Source: Heterostelium multicystogenum (lineage: Eukaryota; Evosea; Eumycetozoa; Acytosteliales; Acytosteliaceae). Taken from it: a DNA stretch of 64,000 bases. The notes below the pieces were generated by a model, which was not told the DNA's origin, did not search any database, and was given only the letters and a program-made list of their open reading frames with translations. Made by a program: the position numbers and the translations under genes. The stretch lies in NCBI GenBank assembly GCA_003667245.1, contig RCNN01000203.1, positions 37,807-101,806 of the forward strand, given 5' to 3'. Positions 33,992-45,937 of the stretch are shown here, piece by piece (within the stretch, counting starts at the first letter, position 1; each line of letters begins with the position of its first letter).

Positions 33992-34456
33992 CCTTTAATA
34001 TTGTTCACATATAATCAAGTCTTTTTTAAATTTACAAAATTTTTTTTGGAAAAAGAACGATCACTCTTTAAAATTTTATGAAGACAATTTAAATTACTCA
34101 GTCCATTAAGTTTAGCCATGCATATTAAAAATCAAGATATAAGACAAAACATGTCAATTAGATTACAAGTATTTAAAATTGTATTTTATTATTCCCAATT
34201 AATTAAATGGTAATTGTATGTTATGACTAATATACACTGAAAGACAATAAATTTAATTTTGTCCTTGTCTTATTATTACTATTAATATCTATTCGTTATT
34301 GATTTCCTATTATAAGTTAGAATATTTTAAACCATAATTAGATGTTATCATAATTGCCAGTTTTGGGAGAAATTTGGTCGGAAAGATCAGGTACTATATA
34401 ATGATTATTGACGTTGCTTGCTTGAACGCTACTATTCGTCGTCTGTGTCCGGTGCT
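33992..34456. other. spacer upstream of the tRNA gene
   Basis: A+T-rich, including 5' flank of the tRNA and the 3' end of the F-box/LRR gene. I see no TRE-type or DIRS-type element next to the tRNA, a common integration site in this lineage. Confidence 0.45.
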
Positions 34457-35643
34457 TTAAATAGTAATAACCAGACCACCTTGTTTCTGTCTATGTTTCT
34501 CGATATTGTATTTAAGTTCGGCAGTTTCTTCCTCCGATAAAATATTTCCTATCAATTTGAGTCGCTTGAAACGACCATTCTTTCTACATGCTTCGATGAT
34601 TCTTTCGATGGCCTCCAATCCAAATTCATTATATGATAGATCTATGCTCACCAAACGAGATGGTTTGCTCAGGTTTGCTAGGATTTCAGCGAATCTAGTT
34701 TCATTCTCACTGTTGAGTGCGTTTCCTGACAAATTTAAATGGAAAATTTGGGAATTGACTACACCTTCTAGCAATGATTGGAAATGTGCATCTGTAAGAC
34801 CAGAATCTCTCCAAACAAACTCACGAACTCCACCTTGACCATTCCAAAAGACGCTCGATAGATGTTGGGCAGCTTGTAGAGGTGCAACATTACCGGAGAT
34901 ATCGAGTCTTTTGATCTTAGTATTTTCAGTCAAAAGCGTGGAAATTGCTTTGATCCTCTCTATTGAAACTTGGCGTTGATAAAATGTTACTCTTAGAGTC
35001 CGTAAGGTGGTACATTTGAGGAGGTGGGGAAACAACAAGCACATTCCGCTAGTGTCGAAGCCAAATCCAAGGCTGACACTGTCAATTTGATTTTGTTGGT
35101 CGTAGTGATTCAAGGGAGAAAGCCATCTAGCCATTAGCTTGCAACGACGAATATCGCTACCTTTTTCGTAAATATAGGGGAAGTGGTAATATAAACTGGT
35201 GATAGATTGAAAAGACATCTTCCACCAAGCGCGACAAACCAAAGAAACGCTACTAAAATGCTTCGAGGGAAACGTAGAGCCACAGCATAGCTTATTATTT
35301 TTTAATAACAATGTCTGGCAATATAAAAGTGGCAGCTGACTGTGTTGTTGGTTGTGATTCCAAATACTGAGTTGAAAAATAGTTGACATATCTATCATGG
35401 TTATCTACTGCCACATCCAGATGTAACAACGAGTCAGATGCCATCGAAGTAGATACTCTTTTGTTACCATAGGGTCTGAAAGTCGACGGAATGGCCAAGG
35501 ACAGTGACCTGGCTCTGAGCCCAGACTTTGACTTTTTAGTCAATCTCTTATCTATTTTGTTTCTGCTCCAGGTCTGGAATATCAGAAATTTTAATTAAAT
35601 TTCTAAGATATTTATTATTTTCTTTTGATGTTGTAACTCCCAT
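34457..35643 (-). CDS. F-box and leucine-rich-repeat protein
   Basis: The body (35398-34457) is intact: SLVCRAWWKMSFQSITSLYY marks the end of an F-box, followed by ribonuclease-inhibitor-type LRRs (TKIKRLDISGN, SQIFHLNLSGNALNSENE, LVSIDLSYNEFGLEAIERII, FKRLKLIGNILSEEE). The start of the F-box (FILPDIVIKK) is encoded one frame away just upstream, so a base is missing in the A run near 35305. An N-terminal segment from ATG 35643 (MGVTTSKENNKYLRNLIKIS) is plausible but needs another frame correction near 35550. F-box/LRR proteins are substrate receptors of SCF ubiquitin ligases; the target is unknown. Confidence 0.65.
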
Positions 35644-37664
35644 TCTTAATCAGCTGAAATGTATGTTAAAATAAATAATAATATTTGATCAAGTTTATTG
35701 ATAAATAATTTGATGATAAATTGGTAATGGTGGTAGTGGGGTTGTAATAGTACTGGTGGCGCTGATAGATGTGGAGCTGATTTATCTTAATCTATATCTA
35801 TAACTAATATTATTTCTCCAAAGAGTAGAGTATTATTGATTTATTTAAATCAACTTATAAAATAGTAAATTAAATTAATTGTTTTTGTTTATTGTTATAA
35901 AATAAATTATTATTATTATTATAATTATAAAGCAGTGGTATAATTAATAAAATACATTGATAATGATAATGATCAGAATGAAACAAATAACAATTTAATT
36001 AATTTAGGTAGTTAAAGTTGATTGGATATTTTGTGTTTTTTTGTGAAGGAAGGCAAAGCGGTGCAATTTATAGCACACCACAGCTTTGGTGTTTTAGTTT
36101 CTTTTAAATCTCTGTGATTTGATTTGAAAAGGTGATGAGGTGGTGGATGTGTGATTGCTGTTTGATTGTTTAGAGGAGTAGTTGGGTTGTGGTGCAATAA
36201 AAAGAAATAGAATGAAAGGAAGGAATATGAGGACCTCCTCTTTGAATGAGTGTAGTGCAGAGATCAACACAGCAACAACAAAAACAACAACAACATAAGA
36301 AGAAATACTACTAATTAGGAACTGTTCCTCTTTTAATAATATTATCTCCTTCTACTTCTTAGTACTTTGGGTGGACCTCAATGATTTCTTGAGAGAAGAC
36401 TCAATCACCCCACCAAATAAAGTCTCCTAATTTAATAATATAATTAATATTATTTATTTATATTTTTCTTCAAGCTGTTCATTGATTTGATTGTTAAATC
36501 ATCAACAACAGGCATCATTGAAACTGTGAAAACAAGAGTGAGAAACAAACATAAAATGGAGTAGGCAACAGTATGTATGTAAATGATCGCTCACCAATCC
36601 TAGTGAATCCTATGGTGAGTAATAATAACTCAAATGGTTGATCTTGTTTTTCTCTGACCAAAAAACAATGTTATTATTAATAAGAGACCAATGAAATCAC
36701 TTAATATTTGTATTTTTAGATTGGGATGTTATCTCGCACGACGAACATGTAAATTAATCCGAAACTTCACATAATACTCCAAATTTATTTTGACTGAATG
36801 CAAAAGGTGTGAGCGGTTTGGGAGGAAAAAACAGTAAAAACAGCAATGATATTTTGCAGCAAAGTGAAGCTTCTTTGTTAAATCAATGAAACAAACTAAA
36901 AACGGTCCAAGCCTGATGTCTTTTTGCTACCTCGAAACAAACACCATAAACAATAAAACAAAATAAAAAACAATCAACACAATAAAATAAAAACAAAAGG
37001 TCGAATATAGACAAGTGAGGGTACATTCTGACCCTACCCAATCAGGTGATCCCATTCCATTGATATGAGGGTGATCTTGGTCTAATCGCACTTCAATCTG
37101 AGACCACCTCAATATTAATATAAACTCAACCCTTTTATTTATAATTGATTAGTTCTCAATCAACAAACTACCAATGGATGAAAATGTTGATGACCAAGCT
37201 AGTATACTGACACGTGACTTCATATCTTTCTTCAGCTAAGTTGTGTTTGCCTGGCACCATAATTCTGCCAAAGTGTTTAATTCATTCAAACTTCCTTTTT
37301 TTTCACTAACCTCAGAGAATAACGAATCCTCTTTAGGTTCAGGTAGACCAAGTTTTAAATATCTTGGAAGTGAGAATGAATTATTTTGAGTAAGCACGAA
37401 TAATTTCTAATCAGGAATGAAATAAGTTTATTGTTGTGATCGCTTAAGAAAGAAAAGGTTTTTTTTGGTGTTTTTTTGGTTTTTGCCTTTATTGGTAAAA
37501 ATCAATGTTTGTGATGTAGTTGGTGATTGGATCTTGATACCTTCAAGTAATTTGCGGAGTGGAATGGGTAAAAACAAGAAAACTAATGTAGCCCTCAAGT
37601 CTCCCTAGGGATGATGGTAGTAGGATAAGGTATGGTTGGTGAGCAGTAGTTTGATAGCTATCTT
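35644..37664. other. 2-kb spacer with several short stems
   Basis: No convincing protein gene. It contains short inverted repeats: ACACCA/TGGTGT around CAGCTT (36075-36092), CTCACCA/TGGTGAG (36590-36596 and 36613-36619) around a 16-base loop, and a G+C-richer island at about 37000-37115 listed separately. It may hold a long 5' leader of the F-box gene or an RNA gene. Confidence 0.4.
37000..37115. other. G+C-richer noncoding island, candidate RNA
   Basis: About 110 bases with near-balanced composition inside spacer that is mostly A+T. On the minus strand TGGTCT and AGACCA form a 6-bp inverted repeat around 17 bases, and GGGTA/TACCC another around 11 bases. The element ACCCTCA occurs twice. 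It matches no RNA family I know; a short minus-strand open frame also covers it, so a small exon is the alternative. Confidence 0.25.
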
Positions 37665-38462
37665 TCAACATTTGGTGAAAGAGAGAATCAAGAATCTTGG
37701 TCTGTGAAAATCTACAGATTCCGTTGGATTATCTTTCAAGTATTTCTCTGTTACTGGCCATTCATTGATTTCATTCAATCTAAATCCTTCTTTTATTAAT
37801 CCATTGATATAAGTAGCTGTTGTTCTGTGATACTTGATGACTCCATGAATGAACCATTCAGTCTTTCTCATTCCCTCTGAAAAGTAGTTGTTCATGTGCC
37901 ATTCATTAGGGTCACTCATGTTCTGGTCAAGTGGAGCAGTGTGAATGGGATGTTCGATTGAGAAAATAAGACTTCCATCCTTCTTAATAGCCTTTCCAAT
38001 CTTGACGAACAGAGGAGAAATGTCACGAACATAGTGGAATGAAACGGAGCTATATATAAGATCATAGTTATTCTCTTGAGCTCCATTGTCTCAAAGTCGG
38101 CTTTGATGAACTTGATTGCCGGAGAGTCTCTGCCGTTGATTTTGCGAGCATTTTCCAACATGTTATCCGACAAGTCGTATCCCTCAGCACATTTAGCGCC
38201 ATTGTCAACTGCCCATCTTACAAAGTATCCGAATCCGCATCCAAGATCAGCAACGGTGTAGCCCTTGATAGATTTCGGTATCATCGATTTCAATGTTTGC
38301 CAATCCAAGGCAGCAGAGCTCCAGGTACAGTCGTTGGAGTCATCGCTAAGGACTCTGTTGAAATGTGACTTGTAGTTATTAAAGAACTCATCATTGTCAT
38401 ATATATTTTTGAGAGACCACAGCAGCATCATCATTGATTTTATTGGTATTGGCAGATTCCAT
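37665..38462 (-). CDS. class I SAM-dependent methyltransferase
   Basis: Start ATG 38462 (MESANTNKINDDAAVVSQK), about 265 aa, stop 37665. Motif I is VADLGCGFGYFVRWAVDNGA, preceded by WQTLKSMIPKSIKGY; motif II is GYDLSDNMLENARK; the post-I acidic residue and IKFIKADFE follow. The C-terminal part reads IFSIEHPIHTA and SFTKC. This is the Methyltransf_11/UbiE-like Rossmann fold; small-molecule substrate inferred but unknown. Single-base shifts occur near 38412 (after VSQK) and near 38070 (after FETMEL), the second leaving the C-terminal domain in another frame. Homologues with the RTTATYINGLIKEGF tail are common bacterial-type methyltransferases, so horizontal origin is possible. No introns. Confidence 0.75.
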
Positions 38463-38501
38463 TTTAATGAACTAGTTTATATATTTAGATAGAATAGACA
38501 G

Positions 38502-38527
38502 AACAACAACAACAACAACAACAACAA
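38502..38527. repeat. (AAC)n microsatellite
   Basis: Eight or more AAC units just upstream of the methyltransferase start, in its 5' leader or promoter (GTT on the coding strand). Confidence 0.8.
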
Positions 38528-38892
38528 AAGGATCTATTGTAACTCAGCTATTTATATCCAAAAGACACATATAAATTAAAAAGGTAATTGCACGTTATAA
38601 AAGAACCGAACTGATTACGTCAATATACTGATGACAAAAACAAACAACTTTCGAATTCATTTGGCATTGCTGTAAATATATAAATATATATAATATTTTC
38701 ATTACTATAACACCAATAAATGATATATTTGAATTAAATAAATATTATGGGGTTGCAGTGGGGTTGTTGTGGTTGGACATTGGTAGGTGGATTGTAAGTC
38801 ATGACATGACATGTTGTCGTAAATATATATATATTAATTGACATCTTTTGTATGTCTATCTATTTATTATTATTAATTATTAATATTAAATA

Positions 38893-41800
38893 TTATTGTT
38901 TCTTCTTTTTACTTTCTCTTTTCTTACTTGATAAATTGTTTCTTTGTAAATAGGCTGGTACTTGGTCGGATGTTAGAGGGAAGTCATCGTCGATGCGAAT
39001 CTGTTTGGTTGGGGGGTTGCTTTTGCCGTAGTTGCGGTTAAACTCTGCTACCCACAGGTAGTACTTGTCACGACGTTTGCTAAATTGGAATTCGTTGTGT
39101 GTGCTCAGAAGTGTGTCTTTGAGGTTGGAGATCTTCTTTCTCCAACGGTCTCTGTAGGCTATTTCGTCTTCATTTGCATTTTGGGGGATGACGATGTCGT
39201 CATCATCGGGGTCGATGGCGCTGATTTGCGATGGTTGCGATGGCTGTGATGCGGGGGGCGACGACGATGGAGGGCCCTGTGACGACTGCTGTGATGGCTG
39301 TGATGACTGCGATGGCTGTGAGGCCTGTGATTGCTGTATGGCCAGCTTTGATTTGAGCTTAGGGTGGGTGGCAGCCACTTTTTCAGTGCCCTCGCTTGCT
39401 GAGATGTCCATCATAGTTGGCTGTGTGATTGGCAAGGGAGGCAAGGGTGAGAGTGCAGAGGTCGATTTGGTGATGGGACTGGTTGTTTGTTGCTTCGATT
39501 TTGGTGTGCCAATGACCTCGATTTCCCACTCTTCCAGGTTGTTTTGGTCAAACATTGTGTTCATTGAGACGGGCTGTGAGTTTGGGCTGACTATAATTGT
39601 TTCGGCAGGCTGTGGGGCCTGTTGTGGAGATGCCTGTGACTGTGGCTGGGGAGGGTACGCTACCTGATTCTTTTTTTTGTATACTTGCTTTGGTTTGTCA
39701 GGTGGAGGCTGCATACTACTCTGTGGACCCTGTGTTGCTTGATAGGGCTCCTGGAGTTTGGAATATTGTTGTGTCATTTGGTACTGCAAAATGGGTTGTG
39801 TCTGCATCTGTGGCTGTGGTTGAGGTTGTGGTGGTGGTGGTGGAGTTACGACAGCCTTGCTTCTGGAGGTCACAGGATTGTTCTCTACATTTTGTGATTT
39901 GGAATGTGGCTTTTGAATACGTTGTTGGACATGGTGGATTTGGTTATCAATTTGAGTGAACTGTTGTGGCTGTAGTTGCGATTGCTGTTGTTGCTGCTGT
40001 TGTTGCTGTTGTTGGAGTTGTTGATGGGAATAGTTGGGGGATGAATGTGGCTGTACATTGTTATAGTTAAATTGAGGTTGCTGTGGTGTCTGAAGTTGAA
40101 TTGGAGAAGGACCTGGTTGCTGTGGTGCATTAATTGGGTGATGTTGTCTCAGTTGCTGCTGTTGTCCAGCCAAATACTGTCCAATGAATCCATAGAGCGA
40201 TTGCACCTCGTGCTTCATAGCTGCCATGTGGTGGCTGAAAATCTGTTGCTGGCATTGAGAGTCTGTTTGAGAATGTCTTGGAACATATTGATCATCTCTG
40301 ATGCGATTTCAGCATTGCCAGAGCTACCTATACTCAGCTTTGGTGGAGCAAAGTTAATGCTACTTTGGGATGGCGCAGGTGGAGCTAGACCTGCACCAAG
40401 AGTATGCTTAGTATGTGGTGAGTTTGGAGCTGGGTATGGATATTGTGGAACTGAGGTTGGGGACTGTTGATGCTGATGTGGAGGCTGCGAGGGTGGGGAT
40501 GATGGCTGCTGCAGTTGTCTCTGTCCGTAGTATGAATATGAGTCTGGTGCAGGGGGATAGGAATTTCTGGGTGAGTTTTCCATGTATCCAGATCCTGGAT
40601 AATATGCAACGGATTGTCTTGGTGATTCTGATTGGGGCTGATCACTTGGAGAGGGAACTGATTTGTTTATCCATTTGTAGTTAGCATAGTTACCCCCATT
40701 TCTATTTACTTGCTGTTGCATTTGTTGTTGTTGTTGCTGTTGATGTTGCTGCAGCTGTTGTGGTGGTTGATAATGTTGATAATGGGCAGTTTGAACTGGT
40801 TGTGATGGTGGAGATGGTTTTGAAGTAGGCTGAGTTGATTTTATTTGTTGTGGAATTGGTTGTTGAGGTAGATTGTTGGCAATAACAGGTCCAGGAATCT
40901 TCTTAGTCTGGGGCTGTGGATAAGTTTCAACTGTTCTGGTTGGGCTTTGTGCCATGATTGGTTTTGGTGGTGCTGATTGTAAGCCAACTTGAATTGGTTT
41001 AGCTTGGGGTTGTTGTTGTTGTTGTTGCTGTTGCTGTTGTTGTAGTTGTGGTTGTTGTTTGTTGCTGAGCTGGTTGAGATGGGGGAGACGATGATTTAAT
41101 TGCTTGCTGTTGTTGTGGTTGCTGTTGCTGTTGCAGCTTTGGCTGAGTTGATTGTGAAGCAGGCGGTGACGAAGATGACGATGAAGCTGAAGTTGATGAA
41201 TTTTTAGTAAAGCAAGAACACACAAAGTTATCTACAGTCATGTTTAAGAAATGCCAATACCATCTTGCTCTGAAAATAATACGGCTAGTATCTTGACGTG
41301 AGTTGTGTACATCGTCCTCTGAGCCGTATTGATGAGCCTGCATGACTACTCTGGTGATATGGCTCCAGAAGAGTGGCACACGATAGATATGTGAAGAGTG
41401 AACATTTGTTTTATAACCAAGTCTAAAATTCTTAAACTCTCCAAGCTCTGACATCTGTATGTTGTTGTGTATCTTGTGCAGACGTGAGTGTCTGAGGAAA
41501 TCACCATTCTCATCATAGAGTGGTTCGTGATTGTGGTCGAGAAGAATGAAATACAATCGACCCAAGAACTGCTGTTGCTGTGGGAAAAGAATGGACTTGG
41601 TCTTCAGTCCAATTAGAATAGCCATAATCTTTTTGTAGAATCTAAGAATACCGTCGTCGGTAGTAAGCAGTGACTCATTATCATTCTCCAAATCCTTGTC
41701 CAGATCATAGCTATAAAACTCTGATTCATCGATATTGATTTGAACATCGTCATCTGAAAAGATTAGGCAAGTAGCAGGTTAGTAAGGTGTAAATATAGGT

Positions 41801-42487
41801 GCGCTGTACCATTCAAGAATTACCATTGATAACCAAAAGTTTGGTGGTAGTTGGAGGTGATGGCTGTGAAGACTGAGATGACGACTGCGAGGACTGTGAT
41901 GATTGTGAAGACTGAGATGACGATGAGCCAGCTCCGAGGTGTCCTGCGATTGAAAATGATTTAGATTGCTCAGAGCTGAGGCTGTGTTGTGATGATTTGG
42001 GCTGTTGCACAATTGGTGAGGTTGTTGCAGTCGCTACCGATGATATGATTGGAGAGGTAGTGCTTGGCTGTTGCTGCTGTTGTTGTGGTTGTTGATGTTG
42101 CTGGCTTGCGGTGGCACCAGAAGCAGAAGTGCCGCTTGGCGAAGTAGATGTTGAACCTGAGCCAGGTGAGGATGGTGATGATGGCTGAGATACTCCATTG
42201 AAATTTCCAAATGGAACATTGGAGCTTGCTCCAGGCTTTCTGTAAGGGTGGAAATTGGTTTTACTTGTACTAGTTCGCTGAGCGCCAGTGACAACGGAAA
42301 TAGGCTGTTTTTCAGCCCCAATCGATATAGTGGATGGCGATACGACAATGGGAGTCGTCCCACTGCCAGCATTCAACACAATTGGATTCGATGTAATTAT
42401 TTCCATCTCCTCCTCGACCGGAGTCATATTCATCAGACTGCCGCCATTATCATTTTGACCGTCGAATGTGGGTGAGGATGGCTCCAT
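38893..42487 (-). CDS. large Gln/Ser/Pro-rich protein with one conserved globular block
   Basis: Start ATG 42487 (MEPSSPTFDGQNDNGGSLMN); exon 1 ends 41824 and exon 2 begins 41753 (GTAATT...TTTCAG, joining G/ATGACGATG in phase). After the intron comes the only well-folded-looking region, about 41753-41220: DDGILRFYKKIMAILIGLK, FLGRLYFILLDHNHEPLYDE, RVPLFWSHITRVVMQAHQYG, RARWYWHFLNMTVDNFVC. Then long Gln, Pro and Ser runs, with frame breaks in the CAA/CAACAA tracts near 41060 and near 40240 (FS/HHMAAMKHEVQSLYGFIGQY). The C terminus has an acidic patch, a charged helical region (RDRWRKKISNLKDTLLSTHN, KYYLWVAEFNRNYGKS) and a Lys-rich end suited to nuclear import. I do not recognise a family. A nuclear scaffold or transcription cofactor is a guess from composition. 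Confidence 0.6.
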
Positions 42488-44402
42488 TCCTCCCTAGTTT
42501 TTTGTCTGAAAAAAAAAAATTGTCTGAAAACCAAATTGACTTGTCAGATACAAAAGTATATTTTGCTATCTAATCTGATCAGTTGCGTTATTCTATTCTA
42601 TATGACACAAAGATAGCAAATTGTATAGACCAAAACTTGACAAAACTTAAATTCTAAAGGTCAAGCAGACAGAGTATTACTATTACTTGTATAATGATAT
42701 GGATATAGGTGTCGAGTCGACCGATTTTGATTGATAGCTATCCAAGTCAAATATTACAAGGAAATTGATATCAGTCTTGTAAGAAAAATAAAAGTAAATT
42801 TAGGTGGATTCCTATTTTTATGTTACTATTATTGGTTCTGTTATTATTATATTATTATTCTGTTGATGGTGAGTGAATTACAAGAATTTTGATTTGATTT
42901 TAAAATGGTGGGTGAGTAGGTTTGTATTGAAGTGATTTGGTTGACTGAAAATTGTCCAAAAAATAACAAAGGAATATTAGACACATTCAAAATGACAACA
43001 ACAATAAGAAAAAATAAAAGATTTATTGAAAATATAATAGAAGTCGTGATGCAGCAATCAGTCAACAAAAACACTCCTCATCTCAACTTTCAACTACATA
43101 AATATCGTCGAATCATCACCAACCATCAATCAGATGAATGGAGATTTGTCTTTTTGAATTGAATTTAATTTTAAATTAATATTGATTTTGGGGGTAGTGA
43201 AAATCGCTCGCAACTGGCAGAAATCAGCAGAGAAAACCCAAACAAACTACCACACCCGCACCCCACTCCCGCCATACCTATTGTGAAAAGAAGTTTTGCT
43301 AAATCATTTTGGTGACAGCCTTGTTTGTTTGTTTTTGGTTTTTTGATTTTATACAAATGTCTAAAAAGTCACCAAATAGAGGTTGAAAAACAAAAACAAA
43401 AATGAAGAATTCTTCTAGTTAAAAGATTTTACTACTGATATTTCTTTTCTGATGATGAGTTTTGTTTTTATACAAAAGGCTAATTTATCAGATTGTTTCT
43501 GATGCATTTACTTTTTTTTTTTACACCCAATATTTAAACAAACAAAAATATACCCCACGCTTGCCGACAATTTGTATGATTGACGGTTTATTTATTGGTT
43601 CAGGTTTTAGTGTAGTTTCTGCCCTTCCCAGAAAAAGTCTGACAACAAGACGACCTAATAAAATAATTGAATACTCAAAAGAAAACAAATAAAGAATAAC
43701 TATCTGAGACTCAGATAATCAAGAAGATTAATTCTTAATTTTATTTTATGGTCTTTTTGGACACCTAGTAATAAAATTATTTGTTGTTAAACCTACCAGT
43801 TTGATGATTATACTTAGTTTTCAACCAATTTCTTTCAAAATTTGTTTGTTTTTTGTATTTTTGATTCTTTTTCTAAGGTTTAGAAGAACTGATACTAAAT
43901 CTAAAATAATCACCACAATTGGAGGTTTATGGTATCCCCATTAATCAAAAATCATGGAATTAGAATGTTGGTCTTTTTTCATTGACCGTATCAAAAACAA
44001 TTGTTGTAGTTGTTTCTATTAATTAACTAAAATTTAAGTAAGCTTAATACAAAGTTTTGTCAACTAAAAATTGATATTGGTCAATATATTAATTAATTTA
44101 TAGTACTACTTTATGTGTCGGTCTAAAAGTAATAAATTAATTTATAAACTGATTCCGGAATGGAATGGAATATCAAGATCTTTGGAAAATAAAATAATCT
44201 TATTGGTGGGGGTGGTATTATTGCAAATTGTTTATTTCCACTTATTTTCAGCTGATGCATTTTCTGCCATCCAAAACAATACAATTACGAATACGACTAC
44301 GAACACGAATACTGAATACGAATAGGATATAGATATTTAGATTATAGCATACAGTAAGAGTCAGATTGGTGGAGATCGAGAAGTGAAGAGGAGACACAGA
44401 AG
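42488..44402. other. 1.9-kb spacer between divergent genes
   Basis: A+T-rich. Several short open frames occur; only 44113-44325 is singled out below. No RNA or mobile element recognised. Confidence 0.45.
44113..44325 (+). CDS. possible small membrane protein or upstream ORF
   Basis: A 70-codon frame starting ATG 44113 with a basic N terminus (MCRSKSNKLIYKLIPEW), one hydrophobic segment (NKIILLVGVVLLQIVYFHLF) and an Asn/Thr-rich end. It ends 77 bases before the RING gene start, so it is either an upstream ORF in that transcript or a separate small gene. The only support is the coherent membrane topology. Confidence 0.25.
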   Translation: MCRSKSNKLIYKLIPEWNGISRSLENKIILLVGVVLLQIVYFHLFSADAFSAIQNNTITNTTTNTNTEYE

Positions 44403-45623
44403 ATGAGCTTCCTGAATACTAAAAAGAAGAATAGAAGCAACAACACTTTTGTGTTTGAGAGTAAGAACCTGGAGGATATCTACCAGAGAATCATTGCCAA
44501 TACTTCAACTGATGATATGATAATTTCACAGCTCTCAAAGATCGATAATGACCTTAGGAAGATTGGTGACGAAAGCAACTCAGCTTCGAGCTTTGGTTTC
44601 AAAGGCACAAAAGACAGAAACAACAACAGTCGTTTTACTTCGATATCGAGTGACAGCGACAGCGATGACAGCAGCAGCTACGAGATCCATCCAAATATAA
44701 CTGAGGAGGATAGACATCGTCATTTTATTGTTGACAACGTCAATGATGAGTCGTACAATGACTCTGAAGACGACGACGACGACGAAGACTACTATTACCA
44801 CGATGCCGATGAAGAGGTGTTCAACGACTTGAGCAGCAGCAAAGAGAAACATGAGCAATTAGCACAGATAAAGAAAGAAATAGAAGATTTCAATATACAA
44901 AATATAAAGCTAAGAAAGGATGTAGAGTCGTTTGGAAAGAGCAAAGATACTCTGGTCAGAGAAAACGAGAAGTTTAAGCGCGAAACCAACGAGGTTAAGC
45001 AACAGCTGGATCAACTGAGCGAGCGAGTGAAGAAGTCAAACCAAGATAAAGAGTCTCTGAGAAGTGAATCAGAGAAGCAAAAAGCAATAAACGCCGAGCA
45101 AACTAGGCAGCTAGACAACCTTAAGAAGGAGCTCAATACCATAAGAAATCAAAAGACTACTTTCGAAGCGGAGATAAAAAACCTACACAAACAGATACAA
45201 GATGAGAAGAACCGCAAAATCACCAATGAGATGAAGCAGCTTCTACAAAGACTAGAGTCGGTCCAAGTAGAGAACGACAAATTGACAGGAAACCCAAATA
45301 CACTGAAGAATATGGATTTAGAGCAGTTGCTTGCGCTTAGCAATACACTGACGCATTCATTACATAAAGTAAACGAGTTGCTAAGCCATCAGGTTTGTAT
45401 CGAAGGAGCCAAGCAAGGATCGATTGTTTAATTAACAACCAATTATAACTAAACTATACAGGCACAATCTAGAACATGTATCATTTGCTATGAGGGACAA
45501 AGAAATGTCTGTTTTCTTCCATGTGCCCATTCGGTCACATGCTTTACATGCGCAACCAATTTAACTGTTTGTCCGATGTGTAGAATAGATATAACAGATC
45601 AAATTAAACTATTGGACGATTAA
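44403..45623 (+). CDS. coiled-coil protein with C-terminal C3HC4 RING finger
   Basis: Exon 1 is 44403-45392 (330 codons), exon 2 is 45462-45623, joined in phase across GTTTGT...ACAG. The N-terminal 120 residues are Ser/Asp/Glu-rich with an acidic run near residue 125; residues about 145-300 form a long coiled coil (EIEDFNIQNIKLRKDVESFG, VKQQLDQLSERVKKSNQDK, LDNLKKELNTIRNQKTTFEA). The last exon encodes CIICYEGQRNVCFLPCAH, TCFTCATNLTVCPMCR: C-x2-C, C-x-H, C-x2-C and C-P-x-C zinc ligands of a C3HC4 RING. An E3 ubiquitin ligase that dimerises through its coiled coil is inferred. About 383 aa; both frames are clean. If the intron is retained, a stop 13 codons later gives a RING-less form. Confidence 0.85.
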
Positions 45624-45937
45624 TATATTCATTTAGTTCGATAACTTCAATCAGGAATTGCACAATATCATGGTTAATCATTGATACCTGTCTATCTTGG
45701 CGTCAAGTCAAGTTATACAACAATCAATGAATGATAATAACAACTTCAAATAAAACAATCAATTTGTAAATACCCAACAACAACAACAATCGATCAAGCA
45801 TCACATTCATCGAAATTGCAATATTAATAATAATGAATCAGTGCTAACAGTTAGTTATTTAATTAGTTGGGATTAGTTTAATTTAAAGTAGTATAGGATT
45901 AATATTATTATTGTATATTGATTATTTTAGAATTAAA
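45624..45937. other. spacer between convergent genes
   Basis: About 310 bases, A+T-rich, between the 3' ends of the RING gene and the sorting nexin. Nothing coding seen. Confidence 0.5.

Noticed and set aside
33992..34456. tRNA-targeting retrotransposon (TRE or DIRS) beside tRNA-Arg
   Set aside because: No reverse transcriptase or integrase coding, terminal repeats or A/B modules are visible within 1 kb on either side.
39188..40684. Several plus-strand open frames rich in Cys, Gly, Leu and Trp
   Set aside because: They are antisense to Gln/Ser/Pro codon runs of the minus-strand gene and have no domain content.
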